DNA of 23,745 nucleotides from Cudoniella acicularis (taxonomy: Eukaryota; Ascomycota; Leotiomycetes; Helotiales; Helotiaceae), in NCBI GenBank assembly GCA_013054445.1, contig JAAMPI010000882.1, positions 1-23,745 of the forward strand. The letters run 5' to 3'. The translations under genes were made by a program, and so were the position numbers. The notes beneath the pieces were generated by a model. The model saw only the letters and a program-made list of their open reading frames with translations. It had not been told where the DNA came from and ran no database searches. Positions 1-11,122 of this stretch are shown piece after piece; within the stretch, counting starts at the first letter, position 1, and each line of letters begins with the position of its first letter.

Positions 1-709
1 ATTTTTAGGTTTGGTTTATATAAAAAACCCTTTAAATACTTTTTTTTTTATATAGGATATGTTTTTTTCTTGCAAGTAAGTATATTGCTTAAATATTGTG
101 CTGAAATGTTGTTGGCGGTGTCACTGCTGAGTGTTGTTTTCGCGGTTACTGAATATTGTTGCCGAAAAGTTCTTGCTGAATGTTGTTGATCTGTCGATAG
201 CGCTGCCAGGGGGCAGGCTTTTATGTCGACCACCGACCTATGCCGAATTTGTCTTGTGTGCAAACACGCTGACTTTTGATTCAAAAAATGCTTAAACTGC
301 TATATGAACCAGTTTGTCGCCGAAGCGAGACCGACAGGCGAAGTGTGTAGATGGGAAGCTTCATTTGATTCTTCGGTGGGGAATCTGCGGGTGCGGAATG
401 AGGGAGAGGGTGGGTGGAGAATCTAGGGATGGAGGAGATTTGGGCATAGCCCTTTTGTATTAGAAATTAGTCGGGTACCATGCATTGATATGATATGAAA
501 AGGAAAAAATCTCAGTATCTTTTATATCGAAATCGTGAGATGTTTACTCTTGCCATTACATCGGTCTCATTTCTTCTTTGACCTCTTCAACCATGCCTAG
601 CTTCCCACAGTTCAACATAACATTAACACGCTCACACTAAATCAACATAAGATGTAAATGAAGCCACCAAGGCGATAATACGGGTATAGATTTTAAGTGT
701 ATCTACTAT
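1..709. other. Intergenic, 3' side of ASA1; no gene seen
   Basis: No credible coding region is seen. The left edge is AT-rich with T runs. Positions 99-190 hold an imperfect tandem repeat (separate entry). The right part should contain the 3' UTR of the minus-strand ASA1-like gene that ends at 710. The only sizeable open frame (minus strand, 48-284) is compositionally driven by the repeat and resembles no family I know. Confidence 0.6.
99..190. repeat. Imperfect tandem repeat, about 25-bp period
   Basis: Four degenerate units built on TGCTGAATGTTGTTG lie in a row. Their TGA cores are at about 102, 128, 150 and 177, so spacing is 22-27 bp. A fifth, weaker unit may lie just upstream (TGCTTAAATATTG near 86). 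The units have diverged in both sequence and length. They do not code for anything I recognise. Confidence 0.5.
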
Positions 710-2134
710 CTAGTAAATATCCCATAAGCTAACCTTCCCATCTTTACTCCCAACCGCAATCCAATGTGTCGTCTTCGACTTCCAAATTCTCTCCTCTTTC
801 ACCGTCTTTTTACCCACCCTCTTCGTTAGATCAGTTGATTCTCCCTTGTCTTCTGCAGCTAGCTCTTCATCCTGAACATTAGCAAATGCAATAGCATAAC
901 AACCTTCCTTATGCCACTTCAACACCGCCAACTCTCTCATACTCTTCGTCGAGTAGACCCGAACCTTCGCGTCCCATCCCGCGGTCGCATATATCTTGCC
1001 GTCGTTCCTCATCTTGAGATCTTGTTGTCCAGAGTGTTTCGTCTGCACTGTTTTCAGAGGCTTGTCTTCGATTGACATGATTATGTTTTCTGCACGGCTG
1101 GGTATGGGATGCTTGGCGATTATTGCGTCGGCTGAGGAGGTGACGTAGAAGTCTTTTGCGGGGTTGACGGCGAGGGAAAGGACGGGTTGCGTGTGGGGCT
1201 GCGATATGTAGAGTGTTTTCCAGCCAGCATCAAGTGAGAGTTGCGAAACGCAGGTGTGGCCACTTTCGTATCCAGCAATGACAGTAAGGTGTGTTGTTAG
1301 AGGGTGGTGGAATAGAGAAATAGCCATTATCATGCCTCCTTTGAAGGAGGGGTCACTAGGAACAGTGTGAAGTCGCTGTGACGAAGGGAAATGAAATATA
1401 TCTACCTTGAGAATTGTTAGCACGAGAAACTTTGAGAACCGGAATGAGGGGCCAACCGTTTCAGAGCTTAATATGTTTGGTACTGCCACCAGCAGCTCTT
1501 CTGGGGAGGAATTATCGACGTCTGAAGGCAGATGACATTGAGCAAACGAGCAAAAGTTCATAGTATTGACATGAAGGATGTAGAGAAGCCATGGCTGCTT
1601 TCGAGGCTCGGGAGGGGTATCAACTGGAAGAACCACGCTCATCGACCCCTCATCCGCCTCTGACAGTTTCCATACTATCAGCTTGTTGTCCTTGCCGTGC
1701 CTGCAGCCATGAGTTAGTCAATACCCATTATCAAATATCATTTACGCGCGTGCAAATAATAGCTCGAAACATGGCGAGAGTTTGTCACTATCTCGAGAGC
1801 AACGAAAATAGCGAGCATAGGCGATGAGCGAATAGGAGAGGCGCAAATACTTGTCCACACTTAAATATAGACACCAACATTAAAATAACCTGAGGAATCC
1901 CACTCACGTGATAATCTTGTCAACACCCCATGCATCAGCTCCAAGAATAGAACCCTCATGAGCACCCCACACCGCAACAGGCCTCTTTGTTGCAAGACTC
2001 CATATCACAATCCACCCCTCTGCATCTCCAGTCACCAGGCGAGTATTACTTCGTATGAAAGAAGTCGAGTGGACTTGCGCGCCGTGGCCTCGTAGGATGT
2101 ACGATGGCTGAGGCTGAGCCTCCTGCAAGGCCAT
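710..2134 (-). CDS. ASA1: ASTRA-associated WD40 protein (ASA1-like), two exons
   Basis: This WD40 beta-propeller protein resembles Asa1, the fungal subunit of the ASTRA complex (Tra1, Rvb1/2, Tel2-Tti1-Tti2), which is linked to PIKK stability and chromatin. Exon 1 is 2134-1908 and exon 2 is 1700-710. The 207-nt intron (1907-1701) has donor GTGAGT and acceptor CTGCAG. Joining restores the frame through [13 protein letters not shown], exactly the end of a WD repeat, giving 405 residues. An N-terminal repeat starts at LRGHGAQVH (about residue 14) and runs to WIVIWSL. A second starts at WGAHEGS and runs to LIVWKL. The last blades include [18 protein letters not shown] and end at [10 protein letters not shown], the closing strand at the C-terminus, as usual for this family. 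The ATG at 2134 begins [17 protein letters not shown], a typical short lead-in. The assignment rests on remembered family resemblance. The WD40 call is firm; the ASA1 call is strong. Confidence 0.9.
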
Positions 2135-4227
2135 ATCTGGGGGATCGTGACAGGGAAACTTTTGTCGGTCCAGGAATCCGGAGAATTGAAACCTTAAAGT
2201 CTAAATGCAGTGAAGACAACGGTTTTTGGTGGGTGTTGAGATGTTGGATTCGCATCCCAACTTCTACCTACCGCTTGGATGAAGTCGGCCCAAATGTGGT
2301 GTAGCACAATAACGGTGCAGATCCAGCATCCAACAGCATGTCACCATGGTTAAATTCTCCGATTCTATTCCGAGCTTGCGTTGATACTTCTCAGCTTGAA
2401 AAAGCTGAAAGTTCGTGAATTCTGTGGAAGCTTCAGAGCCAAAGAAATGATGTTGGTTTCTAAATTGAACCGTGCACGATCGATCACGTGCAGCTATAAT
2501 TAAGTCGCGATAGCTAATAGGGGGCCTCGCGAGTCGCGATGGGAATTTTCCAGCGATAGCAGGGACCCTGAGCAATATGACAGCCCTGTCGAATTGCCGG
2601 CTTCGGCTTTGACGCAGGGAGCGCTGCAGGACATCTCGAACACCAGTGTTGGAGCTGTGACTCGTCCTCGGCGTCATCGCCCAGCAAGTAAGTGCACCAG
2701 AGGAGACAATCATACAAACTGTTCTTCATCAGCAGGTAGTCTGCTCAACTGTCGACCCACCTCGCGGTAGCATTGGAGTTCTTGTATCATTCCAGAAGGC
2801 TTGTGGATTTGGGTTCGCTGGCCACGGGAGACAACCCATCCGAAGTGCTCTGTTCTGCTGTCCTGCTGTTCTCTCACACACCGCACAGAGCGCTGTTTGA
2901 GCAACGGTGGCTGTGTTCGCGCGATGGGGACACTGCAGCCAGACTCGCATCGAGAATAGATCGTCCCTTGCCCACGGTCTTCGTTCTTACTGCGCGGGCC
3001 AATCGCGCGCGCTGTTCACATCCAATGCTCTGGAGGCTTTTAGAGCCCCAGACACCTGCCTGCACCGCGCTGCAGCAGTTCTCTGACATGTGGTGCCGGC
3101 TTTGGGTTTTGGGGACGACGAAGCGGCGTATTAATAACCAGCGGCCGACTCTGTGGGTGGACGTGAGAGGAACAGGGTAATATATCCTGGTACCACGTCC
3201 GAGTCCAGACGCGCTCGGCGCGCTACGATGCTACGAATAGGGGGAGGATTGCCGCCAATTCTTGGAACCGCACAAGGCCAATCGAGGCTGGTGATCGGGA
3301 CGAAGGGGAGGTGATGACACTACTGAAGGGAGATGATGTGAGCGGGAGAGAGCTGGGGTTGATTGTGTACGCCTCTGACGATTTGGCAAGGGTGGCGTCC
3401 AAAAAGTGCCCCTGGAACCGATACCATACCCAGATCCATCCTCGGAACCCAGAATAAGAATCCTAGCAAAATAGAACTCCCTTCTTGGGCTGCAGACATC
3501 AGCTGCAGAGCTGCTGCTGGCATGTTGCGGCCTGCTGCCGGCTTGCGATCCAGCGTGTAGGAATGATATGATACAGCTCGGCAGCACTCTTCTGTCCGTC
3601 GTCAAACCGCCCTCAAGTTGCACGCCCTCATTGTCAATTGTGTGCGGTGGCGTCCCGAAAAGCACCGTTGCAGTTCCACAGCATCAATATCGCATTCCTC
3701 CCTCCACACTTTTTTCGCCTAGGCCAGCCCGCTAAAAGGCTAGTAAAGACAGGCCTCCCGCCGCCGTGCTGGGTGCTCGCAGCCCGCAGGCAATCTAAGC
3801 CGAAAGGAATCTTCAACTCGTTGCGAAGCAGCTATCAGCTCAGCTCTGCGCATCTTCCTCACTCATACTCATGGGAATTGAATAGTTTTTATATCTTCGG
3901 TGCGCGCAGCTGCACTGCAGCCTCGGCCCTTATTCACTCCTCTCCCTCGCACTCGCTCCGCAGACCAGCTATTCACCCTCGCTCTTGGCTCAAGGCAAGT
4001 TTCAGTCTCTGGGAGTCTCGCCCGTGAACCTAGCAGCTCGGATCGTCAACTCTCCGCAGGCTCGTCCGTCTTGCAAACTGTATTTGCACCCTTAATTGGA
4101 ATTTTCAGCTATTGCGAGAAGGGCCGACACATTAACGAACTTCCTGCCTTTTGCGAACCCCCAATGTCACTGGGGATCCTACCAACTCCACAGCGCAACC
4201 ACTGCGAAGAATCGCAGAGCCTTCACC
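2135..4227. promoter_or_regulatory. Divergent intergenic region with long leader of the zinc-cluster gene
   Basis: About 2.1 kb separates the divergent ASA1-like and Zn2Cys6 genes. The centre (2.7-3.6 kb) is GC-richer, with several CTGCAG/CTGCTG words, so several frames are open by chance on both strands. None resembles a known protein, and most begin at non-ATG codons. An E-box-like CACGTG lies near 2486. A weak TATA-like run (TTTTTATATC) is at 3886-3895, followed by pyrimidine-rich sequence typical of a fungal 5' leader. A 4-codon ATG frame starts at 3871. A GC-AG type leader intron is possible (GCAAGT at 3995 to TTTTCAG ending 4108), but this is not proven. Confidence 0.45.
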
Positions 4228-6540
4228 GTGGCGGCATTCGATAGCCAAGGTTATCTGGCGCCTGGATTTGATCTCGAATATCCCTACCAGCCGTCGCCAT
4301 TGTACTCGGCGTCGACTGCTTCAGATCTAACACTTGCGGGAGACCAGCAATTCACTTCGCCGAAATACAATACAAGCGACTTAAGTCCCCGACCCTCCAA
4401 GAGGCAGAGGGTTGGTGGGCCAGGAAAACACATAAAGGGAGGACCCAAAACTACGACGCAGATGCCGACGCCAGAGTCAACAGTGACCGATGTTGTGGAT
4501 GGACCTGTTGCTGCGGCGAGCAAGCCGAAGCGGGTGCGAACAGGATGTTTGACTTGCAGAGAACGTCACTTAAAGTGTGACGAGGGGCTACCGAATTGTC
4601 AAAATTGTCGAAAGTCAAGCCGGGTTTGCAAGAGAGGGGTACGATTGAACTTCATTGATACAACTGTGAAGTCCCCGCCTATGATACCACCAACGGCCGA
4701 TTGGAAAGGTGAGTACTCTCCTGGAATTCAATGAATAAATGCTAATTAAGTGAAAGTTAATTTTCAAGACGAATCTCGGGAAATAGCTTCAGAATACAAG
4801 GGAGGACTAAGCCGTTATTCTCATCTCGACCGTCAAATCATAACACCTCCCAAGGAGCAAGCCCTTGAATATCCTGTCCGACCCGCGGTGCCAGATCCTC
4901 TTCCACGAGAAGACAATAATGCATTGCCTCCGATACAACATACAAGCGGGCCTTATTCTGATGGAAGTCTCTCGGTCAAACATGAACCAATTCACTCGCG
5001 GCATAACAGCCGTCACCATTCCCACGCTGGCAGTGATGCATCCTATCTGGGCCCCCCTTCAACTTCGTACAGTACCAACAGCAACAACGAGCAGGTATTG
5101 ACACCACCGAACGAACACCGTCGATTTCTAGATAACCAAGAGGAAGTCCTCTTTATGCAGGTTTTTGTTGAAGAGGTTGGTTTATGGATGGACAGCATGG
5201 ATCCGATGAAACACTTCTCGAGGTTGCTCCCATTTCACTCACTTGGCGAACCCATGTTGCTTAATGCTTTTCTTGCCTGCGGAGCCAGGCACCTGACTTT
5301 GGTCAATCCAATATACCACGAAGATAAGGCCCTTTACTATTATGATACAGCAACGACACAACTGTTACGATCTCTACAAAATCCGGACCGAGATACGGTA
5401 GTTTGTGCTACAACCGCCGTCATCCTTAATGTTTATGAAATCATGTCTGAAAAGGCAACACAACGTATGAACCACATCGCAGGAGCTCGAGCACTAATCA
5501 AGGAATGTGGTTGGAACGCGAGGAGTACAGGAATAGGTGCTGCGTGTTTCTGGTTGAATGTCGGTATGGAGTTGCTTAGTTGTCTACACTTCAATTGGAA
5601 GTTAGCTTGGGAACCTGATCAATGGGGCGTGGACATGGATTTTCAACGAGAGCTGGAGTTCGGAAAAGAGGAGGTCTGGGTTCATCGAATGCTCTACATC
5701 GTGGGAAAGATTGCCAATTTTCGGGCATCGATACCGCGATTTCAGGAGGCGTCGCCACATGACGAACAGATACGACTCCAGACAAGGTTCGCCGACTGGC
5801 AGCGATTCAAGGCACTATGTGATGGTTGGAACGACAACATACCTCGGACTATGCAACCGATGGGATATCTGTACCCTTCCCAGAACAGCTCCAAATCCGC
5901 CTTCCCGGAAGTCTGGTGAGCAAAATCTGTCACAATGTTTTGAAACTTGCTAATTAAATACAGGTTAATTAAACGTGCCACAATCGTTGGCCGGCTGTTC
6001 TACCACACCGCAATGTGTCTCCTCGCACAAATTCATCCCCTGATGTCTAAGGACGTTGACGAGATGCGTACAATGCAGTTACATCACGCTCACCAAATTT
6101 GCGGAATTGTTGCACACGTTAAAGATAGGGGCGTTGCCAGTGTCGCACTGCGTTCCCTTGCTATCGCCGCGGAGTGCCTTGTGATTCGACGAGAGCAAGA
6201 AGAAGTTCTTGAGATTTTTGACAAGATCAAAGCTGAGACTGGCTGGAAGGTTGGCTTTCTTCATAAAGAGCTGAAAACTAAATGGGGATGGCCCAGCGAA
6301 GATGCCCCCCAACAGCAAATGCTTGCACAAGCAACTTCGTTGGCTCAGTTCTTCCCGACGAATACACAAGCACCTTCAGTGAGCTTACCGCCGGCACCCC
6401 AGCCACCAAGAGCAATTCCGAGTGGCATTCCGAACCCACTTCTGAAGACTGCCGACTTTTCGCTGCCCAATCACCCATATCAACAGTACTATCAACCTCC
6501 AAACCAACAAAGTACATTTTCTCACAACTATCTCGTGTGA
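4228..6540 (+). CDS. Zn2Cys6 transcription factor with fungal-specific TF domain, three exons, no ATG at the expected start
   Basis: This is a nuclear DNA-binding regulator. Exons are 4228-4708, 4757-5915 and 5964-6540. Both introns are 48 nt (GTGAGT...GAAAG and GTGAGC...ACAG, each with CTAATTAA upstream of the acceptor). Joins read [17 protein letters not shown] and [13 protein letters not shown]. Counting from GTG 4228 gives 738 residues. The zinc cluster is C107-X2-C110-X6-C117-X6-C124-X2-C127-X6-C134, preceded by basic KPKRVRTG. A Fungal_trans_2-like domain (PF11951 type) starts near residue 285 ([20 protein letters not shown]). The C-terminus is Pro/Gln-rich. The RGVRLNFID and [10 protein letters not shown] motifs recall the conserved OefC-like group of C6 factors in Aspergillus and relatives; that name is from memory and not checked. 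The coding frame is open back to a TAA at 4093 but has no ATG before 4460. GTG 4228 has Kozak-like context ACC-GTG-G and yields a plausible N-terminus ([13 protein letters not shown]). Confidence 0.88.
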
Positions 6541-7352
6541 GATTTCGAGGAAGCCTGAAATGGCTATGTCCTGGTCGACAATTTTCTTTGCTCACCAATT
6601 CTTCTTTTTTGCTTCTGGGAAAAGTAACAATGGTTTCGTGATTTATTTGCCTTCAATAGGCGGGGTACGGGGGAACATTGAACAACACTGAACAGCGAAG
6701 GTCAAACCATGGGCGGTGTTACCGGTTTAAATTTGCAGGAGTTACATGGCGGCATTGTTTATGATATACGAATATGGGACTGTTCAATCTGTGCCAATAG
6801 CTTCGGCATTTTCAAGGACATGAAAGAAAGCATGGAGTTACGGCCTCGCTGAAATTTGCTGCTAGCTGTACTTTTAGTCAGTTCTTGACGCGAGACGATA
6901 TGTCTTGTATTGAACTACACAATGATAATGTATTCATGACACTCTGCTTCCTGCAATAGTATCTTCTGAGAGCAATATTAACCGAGTAGGCTGAGTGACC
7001 CTGTGACGTGAAGGCTTCGAGGGCGTTGTGCGACAAGCAGGTACTGTTAAATCTTTTTCTTTTTAAGATATCTCGAGATTATACAATTCAATTTGATTGG
7101 TTTCTCTCTGAACCGGTCCGGTTCCAGAATCCGGGGTCTCGGGCTTTTCCTATCCCGCGTAGAAGGCATTTACCCTGTATTACTTCGACGATCCAAATTT
7201 CCGTGGTGGTTTGCTTTTTCGAAATATGGAAAGGCTCGATCTCGTCCTTAGTCTTCTTGGCGGTTTGAATCTGGAGGTGATTTTGTCGTTTTCCAAACAC
7301 TTCATGCCCTCAGTCTTTAGTCGTGTGATTTGAAACCATAATTGGGCATTCC
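6541..7352. other. Convergent 3' intergenic region, no gene seen
   Basis: This 812-bp gap lies between the stop codons of two convergent genes (zinc-cluster factor + and POP4 -) and should hold both 3' UTRs. Open frames here are short, lack family resemblance and partly lack ATG starts. One notable element is a 15-bp palindrome, GAACCGGTCCGGTTC, at 7110-7124. Confidence 0.55.
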
Positions 7353-8099
7353 TCAGAGATCCGGTAGGAAGTGAGTTTTGAACTTCTTGTTCGCCCTGTC
7401 TGCCGCTCGGAAAATGAATTGATCTCCATGCAGCTCAAACACCAGATCCTTCCCCTCTGCCCCAACAACTTCTTTCCCCGCATTTTCATCCACCTCCTTC
7501 TCTACCCCTGGCGGCGGCACTGCAAATCTGAATACGGTGTTCTCTTTCGGCACAACTTTGATTTGATTATTCTTCGTGATAATCTCAAAGACGAATTTTG
7601 TATCTTTCACCACAATTCCCTTCACCCCAACTCGGCTTACACATCTGCTCCTCACAACCTCCAGCTCGGCGCCATGATAATCCGCACTGCAAAGCTTTGC
7701 AGCTGCAGCACCCGTAACTGGCGTACATTTCTCCCCTAAAACTTCCTGAATGTACCCAATCCACATCTTATGCAAGGGTTCGTAAATGCTGTATTTTTGC
7801 GACGACTTAGGGATGTCGTAAATGCATAGCGCACGCTTTTGTCGAGAAGATAAAAGAGCAGGCTTGAGTCTCTTCTTGCGCTCTGATAGCTTGCGCTGGC
7901 GTTCAAGGCGACGGGCTTGTCGCGCGTTATTGGGTTCTGTGGGCTTGAGGTAGAGGGGTCGGGTTTTGACTTTTTCGGTGAAGATGGTTGCTGCTAGCTC
8001 GGGAGAGTGTGCGCGGCAGAGGAGAGAGAGGCCAATGTTGCTATCTTTGCCATTGGCGACCTGTTCCTTCGGCCTCGATTGAGGTGTTTTAGGTGCCAT
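7353..8099 (-). CDS. POP4: Ribonuclease P/MRP protein subunit POP4 (p29/Rpp29)
   Basis: This is an intronless 248-residue protein, the usual length for fungal Pop4. It is the subunit shared by nuclear RNase P (pre-tRNA 5' maturation) and RNase MRP (pre-rRNA processing). The N-terminal half is very basic, with a run of Arg/Lys around residues 57-80 (RQARRLERQRKLSERKKRLK), consistent with RNA contact. The UPF0086/Rpp29 fold begins near YEPLHKMWIGYIQEVLG (about 106-122). It continues with ADYHGAELEVVRS (139-151) and the beta-strands VGVKGIVVKDTKFVFEIIT and IKVVPKENTVFRF, and ends in FELHGDQFIFRAADRANKKFK. The start ATG at 8099 is in good context (GAAATGG). It is divergent from the acyltransferase gene across 222 bp. 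Identification is from family motifs remembered and seen. Confidence 0.93.
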   Translation of the reverse strand: MAPKTPQSRPKEQVANGKDSNIGLSLLCRAHSPELAATIFTEKVKTRPLYLKPTEPNNARQARRLERQRKLSERKKRLKPALLSSRQKRALCIYDIPKSSQKYSIYEPLHKMWIGYIQEVLGEKCTPVTGAAAAKLCSADYHGAELEVVRSRCVSRVGVKGIVVKDTKFVFEIITKNNQIKVVPKENTVFRFAVPPPGVEKEVDENAGKEVVGAEGKDLVFELHGDQFIFRAADRANKKFKTHFLPDL

Positions 8100-8321
8100 T
8101 TCGCGATGTTCGCAATGGTGTTGTTGCGATGCAGCTTGAATAAAGTTTGAGCTTTCACATGCTAGAAATTCAAGCTACTGCAGCGCCAAGCAGCCCCATG
8201 TTCCCCAGACTTCAGTCATTCTCGTAAATTCGCCCGAGGTCCATAACCTCCAGAAATCATGATTTTATGAACTCTGCTTACTATGCACATTTCCGACTCA
8301 TAGTGGCGAGGATCTATTACG
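8100..8321. promoter_or_regulatory. Short divergent promoter POP4 / acyltransferase
   Basis: A 222-bp gap between two divergent start codons must contain both promoters. I see no clear TATA box. Both start codons have favourable contexts (GAAATGG on the minus strand, ACGATGG on the plus strand). A compact shared promoter is an inference from geometry. Confidence 0.5.
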
Positions 8322-10983
8322 ATGGCGGATCCAAGAGGCTCGTCTTCCCCTAGGACCTCGGCGCCTGATTTGGAGATCTTGGGAGATCAAGTTACGCTTC
8401 ATCCCAGCGGGTACATTGAGCCTCCGGAACGATCTCAAGATGGGGACAAGGAGCGCAATTTGGTGGAACATATGGCTAGATTCCGATCTAGCCCTCTGGA
8501 GTAAGTTACAATCGCCGGAACTCATGCGCATCCTAGTTCTGCGAAGAGTTCTAACTTCTGAATAGGTTCCTGCGAGAAGTTTCACTGCATGTCTCTGGCA
8601 CCGGCTGGCGCGCCTATGATCATTTCATCGGTCAACCTATATTTTATCCTGGCTTCTCAGAGAATATGATTGCAGCTGTACTCTCGACTCCCATTCTACA
8701 ACAACGAATTACCGAATTGGCCGAGAAGCGACTTGCGGTTGAGGAGAAGGAAGGGTTCCTGAATAAGGACGACCCTTCATATACTGCGAAACGGACTCAA
8801 AGGAAGGCTGTTATTGAGCATAATCTGCAGGAACTCTCGGAGAAGATGACCAGCGATATGATATGCAAGATGGACAGCAGACCGTTTATTCGTGGAGCTT
8901 ACTACTTAGTTACTCAACTCTTGACGCGAGCATATCATCAGGGTTCGTAACTTGATTGGGATCTGGAATACGTTATTAATTGGCTCTAGGTATTCATGTC
9001 TCAAGTGAGGAAGTCCTCCGACTACGAACCGTGGCCGAAAAGGCGGCCGTGAAGAAGCAGAGCATCATTTTCTTGCCCTGTCATCGTTCGCATATCGACT
9101 ATGTCTCTTTGCAATTGATATGCTATCGTCTAGGCCTGGCGCTCCCCACGGTAGTTGCTGGAGACAATCTAAATTTCCCTGTCGTTGGAAGCTTTTTACA
9201 GCATGCTGGTATGTTGCTTGATTCTGCACTAAGCTGCCCTGCTGATTTATGTAGGAGCTATGTGGATCCGAAGAAGTTTTGGTGATGACATTCTCTACAC
9301 GACTCTTGTTCAATCGTACATAGATACTCTGTTACAGGGCGGCTTTAACTTCGAGTGCTTCATTGAAGGTGGACGATCACGTACAGGAAAACTCTTGCCA
9401 CCGAAATTCGGAATCCTCAGTTTTATTTTAGACAGCATCCTCTCTGGCCGTGTTGAGGATGCGATTATCTGCCCAGTGAGCACTCAATACGATAAAGTGA
9501 TAGAAACGGAAGGCTATGTTACGGAGTTACTTGGGGTTCCCAAAAAGAAAGAAAATTTGGCCGATTTCCTTTCAGCTTCATCAATTCTCTCTTTAAAGCT
9601 GGGCCGAGTAGATGTGAGGTTCCATGAACCTTGGAGTCTGAGGGAATTTGTGCAAGAGCAGCAGACACGAATGACTGGTATCCCGAAGGAGATATCGAGC
9701 ATGAACAATCCACTGATAAAACAGAAACTTCTGCGTACCATGGGTTATAAGGTTCTGTCAGATATAAACGCTGTGTCGGTTGTAATGCCTACGGCTTTGA
9801 TCGGTACCGTTTTGTTGACATTGAGAGGGAGAGGTGTGGGAAAGGCAGAGCTAATTCGCCGAGTGGAATGGCTCACGGAAAGAGTCCGAGCCAAAGGCGG
9901 ACGAGTTGCTCATTTCGGCAACTCTCTAGTATCCGACGTAATCGAGCGTGGTCTTGAAGTTCTTGGCAAAGATCTTGTTGGAACGGTAGAGGGATTGCCT
10001 GAACCGACATACTACGCCGTCGATAGGTTTCAGCTGTCATTCTACCGGAACATGACCATTCATCTCTTCATCTCGGAGGCTCTAGTTTGTGCCAGTATGT
10101 ATGTCCGAGTGAAAAGAGGTGGTGGGCGAGGTAACCAGAGGATCTCCTACTCAGAGCTGCGGAACCAAGTGCTCTTTTTATCACAATTGTTCCGAGGGGA
10201 ATTCATTTACCCAACTGAGGGTCTAGCAGTTAACCTTGACAATACGCTTCGAGCCTTTGAGGCGGATAAGATTGTTGATCTCGTTCGGGATAATGACGGT
10301 AAAGTTGTAGCAATCGATTTATCGGACTTCGAGAGAGCTGCCGGCCGTGAGAACTATGATTTCTACTGCTTCTTGATATGGCCTTTCATTGAAGCATTCT
10401 GGCTTGGAGCTGTAGCTCTTATGGGATTCACAATTCCAATAGGCTACCAAGGAGATGGTTGGCTTGATGTCAAAAAGTGCCAAGATAGCGCTCAATTGGT
10501 ATGATATTGATTCGAAACTTATTTTGAAATGTTATTAATATTTTACAGCTTGGCAAAACCTTATATCATCAAGGGGATCTTTCATATTTTGAAGCTGTCA
10601 ACAAAGAAACACTCAAGAACGCATGGACACGATTCGAAGAAGAGGGTATCATTCAAGTTGCAAAAAGCCGCAATGCAAAAATACAGCCTAGAGCCCAATT
10701 ATCACTAGATTGGGCACCTCGTCGGGATCCAACAACTAGACAAATCTTACCAGAGGGCAGATTATGGGACTTCACAGAAAAAATAGCTCAATCGCGGCGG
10801 GAAGGAAAGAATAGACGAGACGGTGCTACTGTTTCAACTAGAGTTTTGAGACTAACGGACACGATTGGCCAAACCTTATTTTCTCAAGCTCTGGCGGATG
10901 CAGAGATGTCGGAAGAGGATAGAGTGCTTTTGAAAAAGAAGCAGAAGAGGAGATTGGCGCATCGGGCGAGACCGCATTTATGA
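8322..10983 (+). CDS. Glycerol-3-phosphate / dihydroxyacetone-phosphate acyltransferase (PlsB/GNPAT type), five exons
   Basis: This enzyme transfers an acyl group to position 1 of glycerol-3-phosphate or DHAP, the entry step of glycerolipid synthesis. Exons are 8322-8500, 8566-8942, 8990-9208, 9255-10498 and 10549-10983. Introns are 65, 47, 46 and 50 nt. The second uses an atypical donor, GTTCGT; all joins keep frame, giving 817 residues. Motif I is H217-RSHI-D222 (HX4D catalytic pair). Motif II is GAMWIRRSF (259-267). Motif III is FIEGGRSRTGK (294-304), which binds substrate phosphate. Motif IV is ICPVSTQYD (about 330-338). A hydrophobic stretch near the end of exon 4 (FLIWPFIEAFWLGAVALMGF) suggests membrane association. 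The last 144 residues, in exon 5, are helical and basic. The C-terminus is PHL, not a canonical PTS1, so PTS1-based peroxisomal import is not supported. Whether G3P or DHAP is preferred cannot be read from the sequence. Confidence 0.93.
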
Positions 10984-11122
10984 TATAGTTGCATGTATTG
11001 ATACCAAGCATTTAGCATACGAACATACGAAAGATTATGAAGAGCCAATCCTGAGATCAATTTTGATGGAGTAATGTGTAGAAACAAGCCTAAGTCTATC
11101 TCTATGTCTCTATTTCTATGTA

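Noticed and set aside
2264..3665. Several open frames of 65-149 codons on both strands between ASA1 and the zinc-cluster gene
   Set aside because: They overlap each other on opposite strands, several begin at non-ATG codons, and none has a recognisable domain. GC-rich composition explains the lack of stops.
3638..4027. 129-codon plus-strand frame upstream of the zinc-cluster gene
   Set aside because: It starts at TTG, sits in promoter/leader sequence and is not in frame with the real gene through any visible splice site.
8101..8140. Possible further copy of the 12-bp word (GCGATGTTCGCAA)
   Set aside because: It matches only GCGATGT before diverging, with no extension; within chance.
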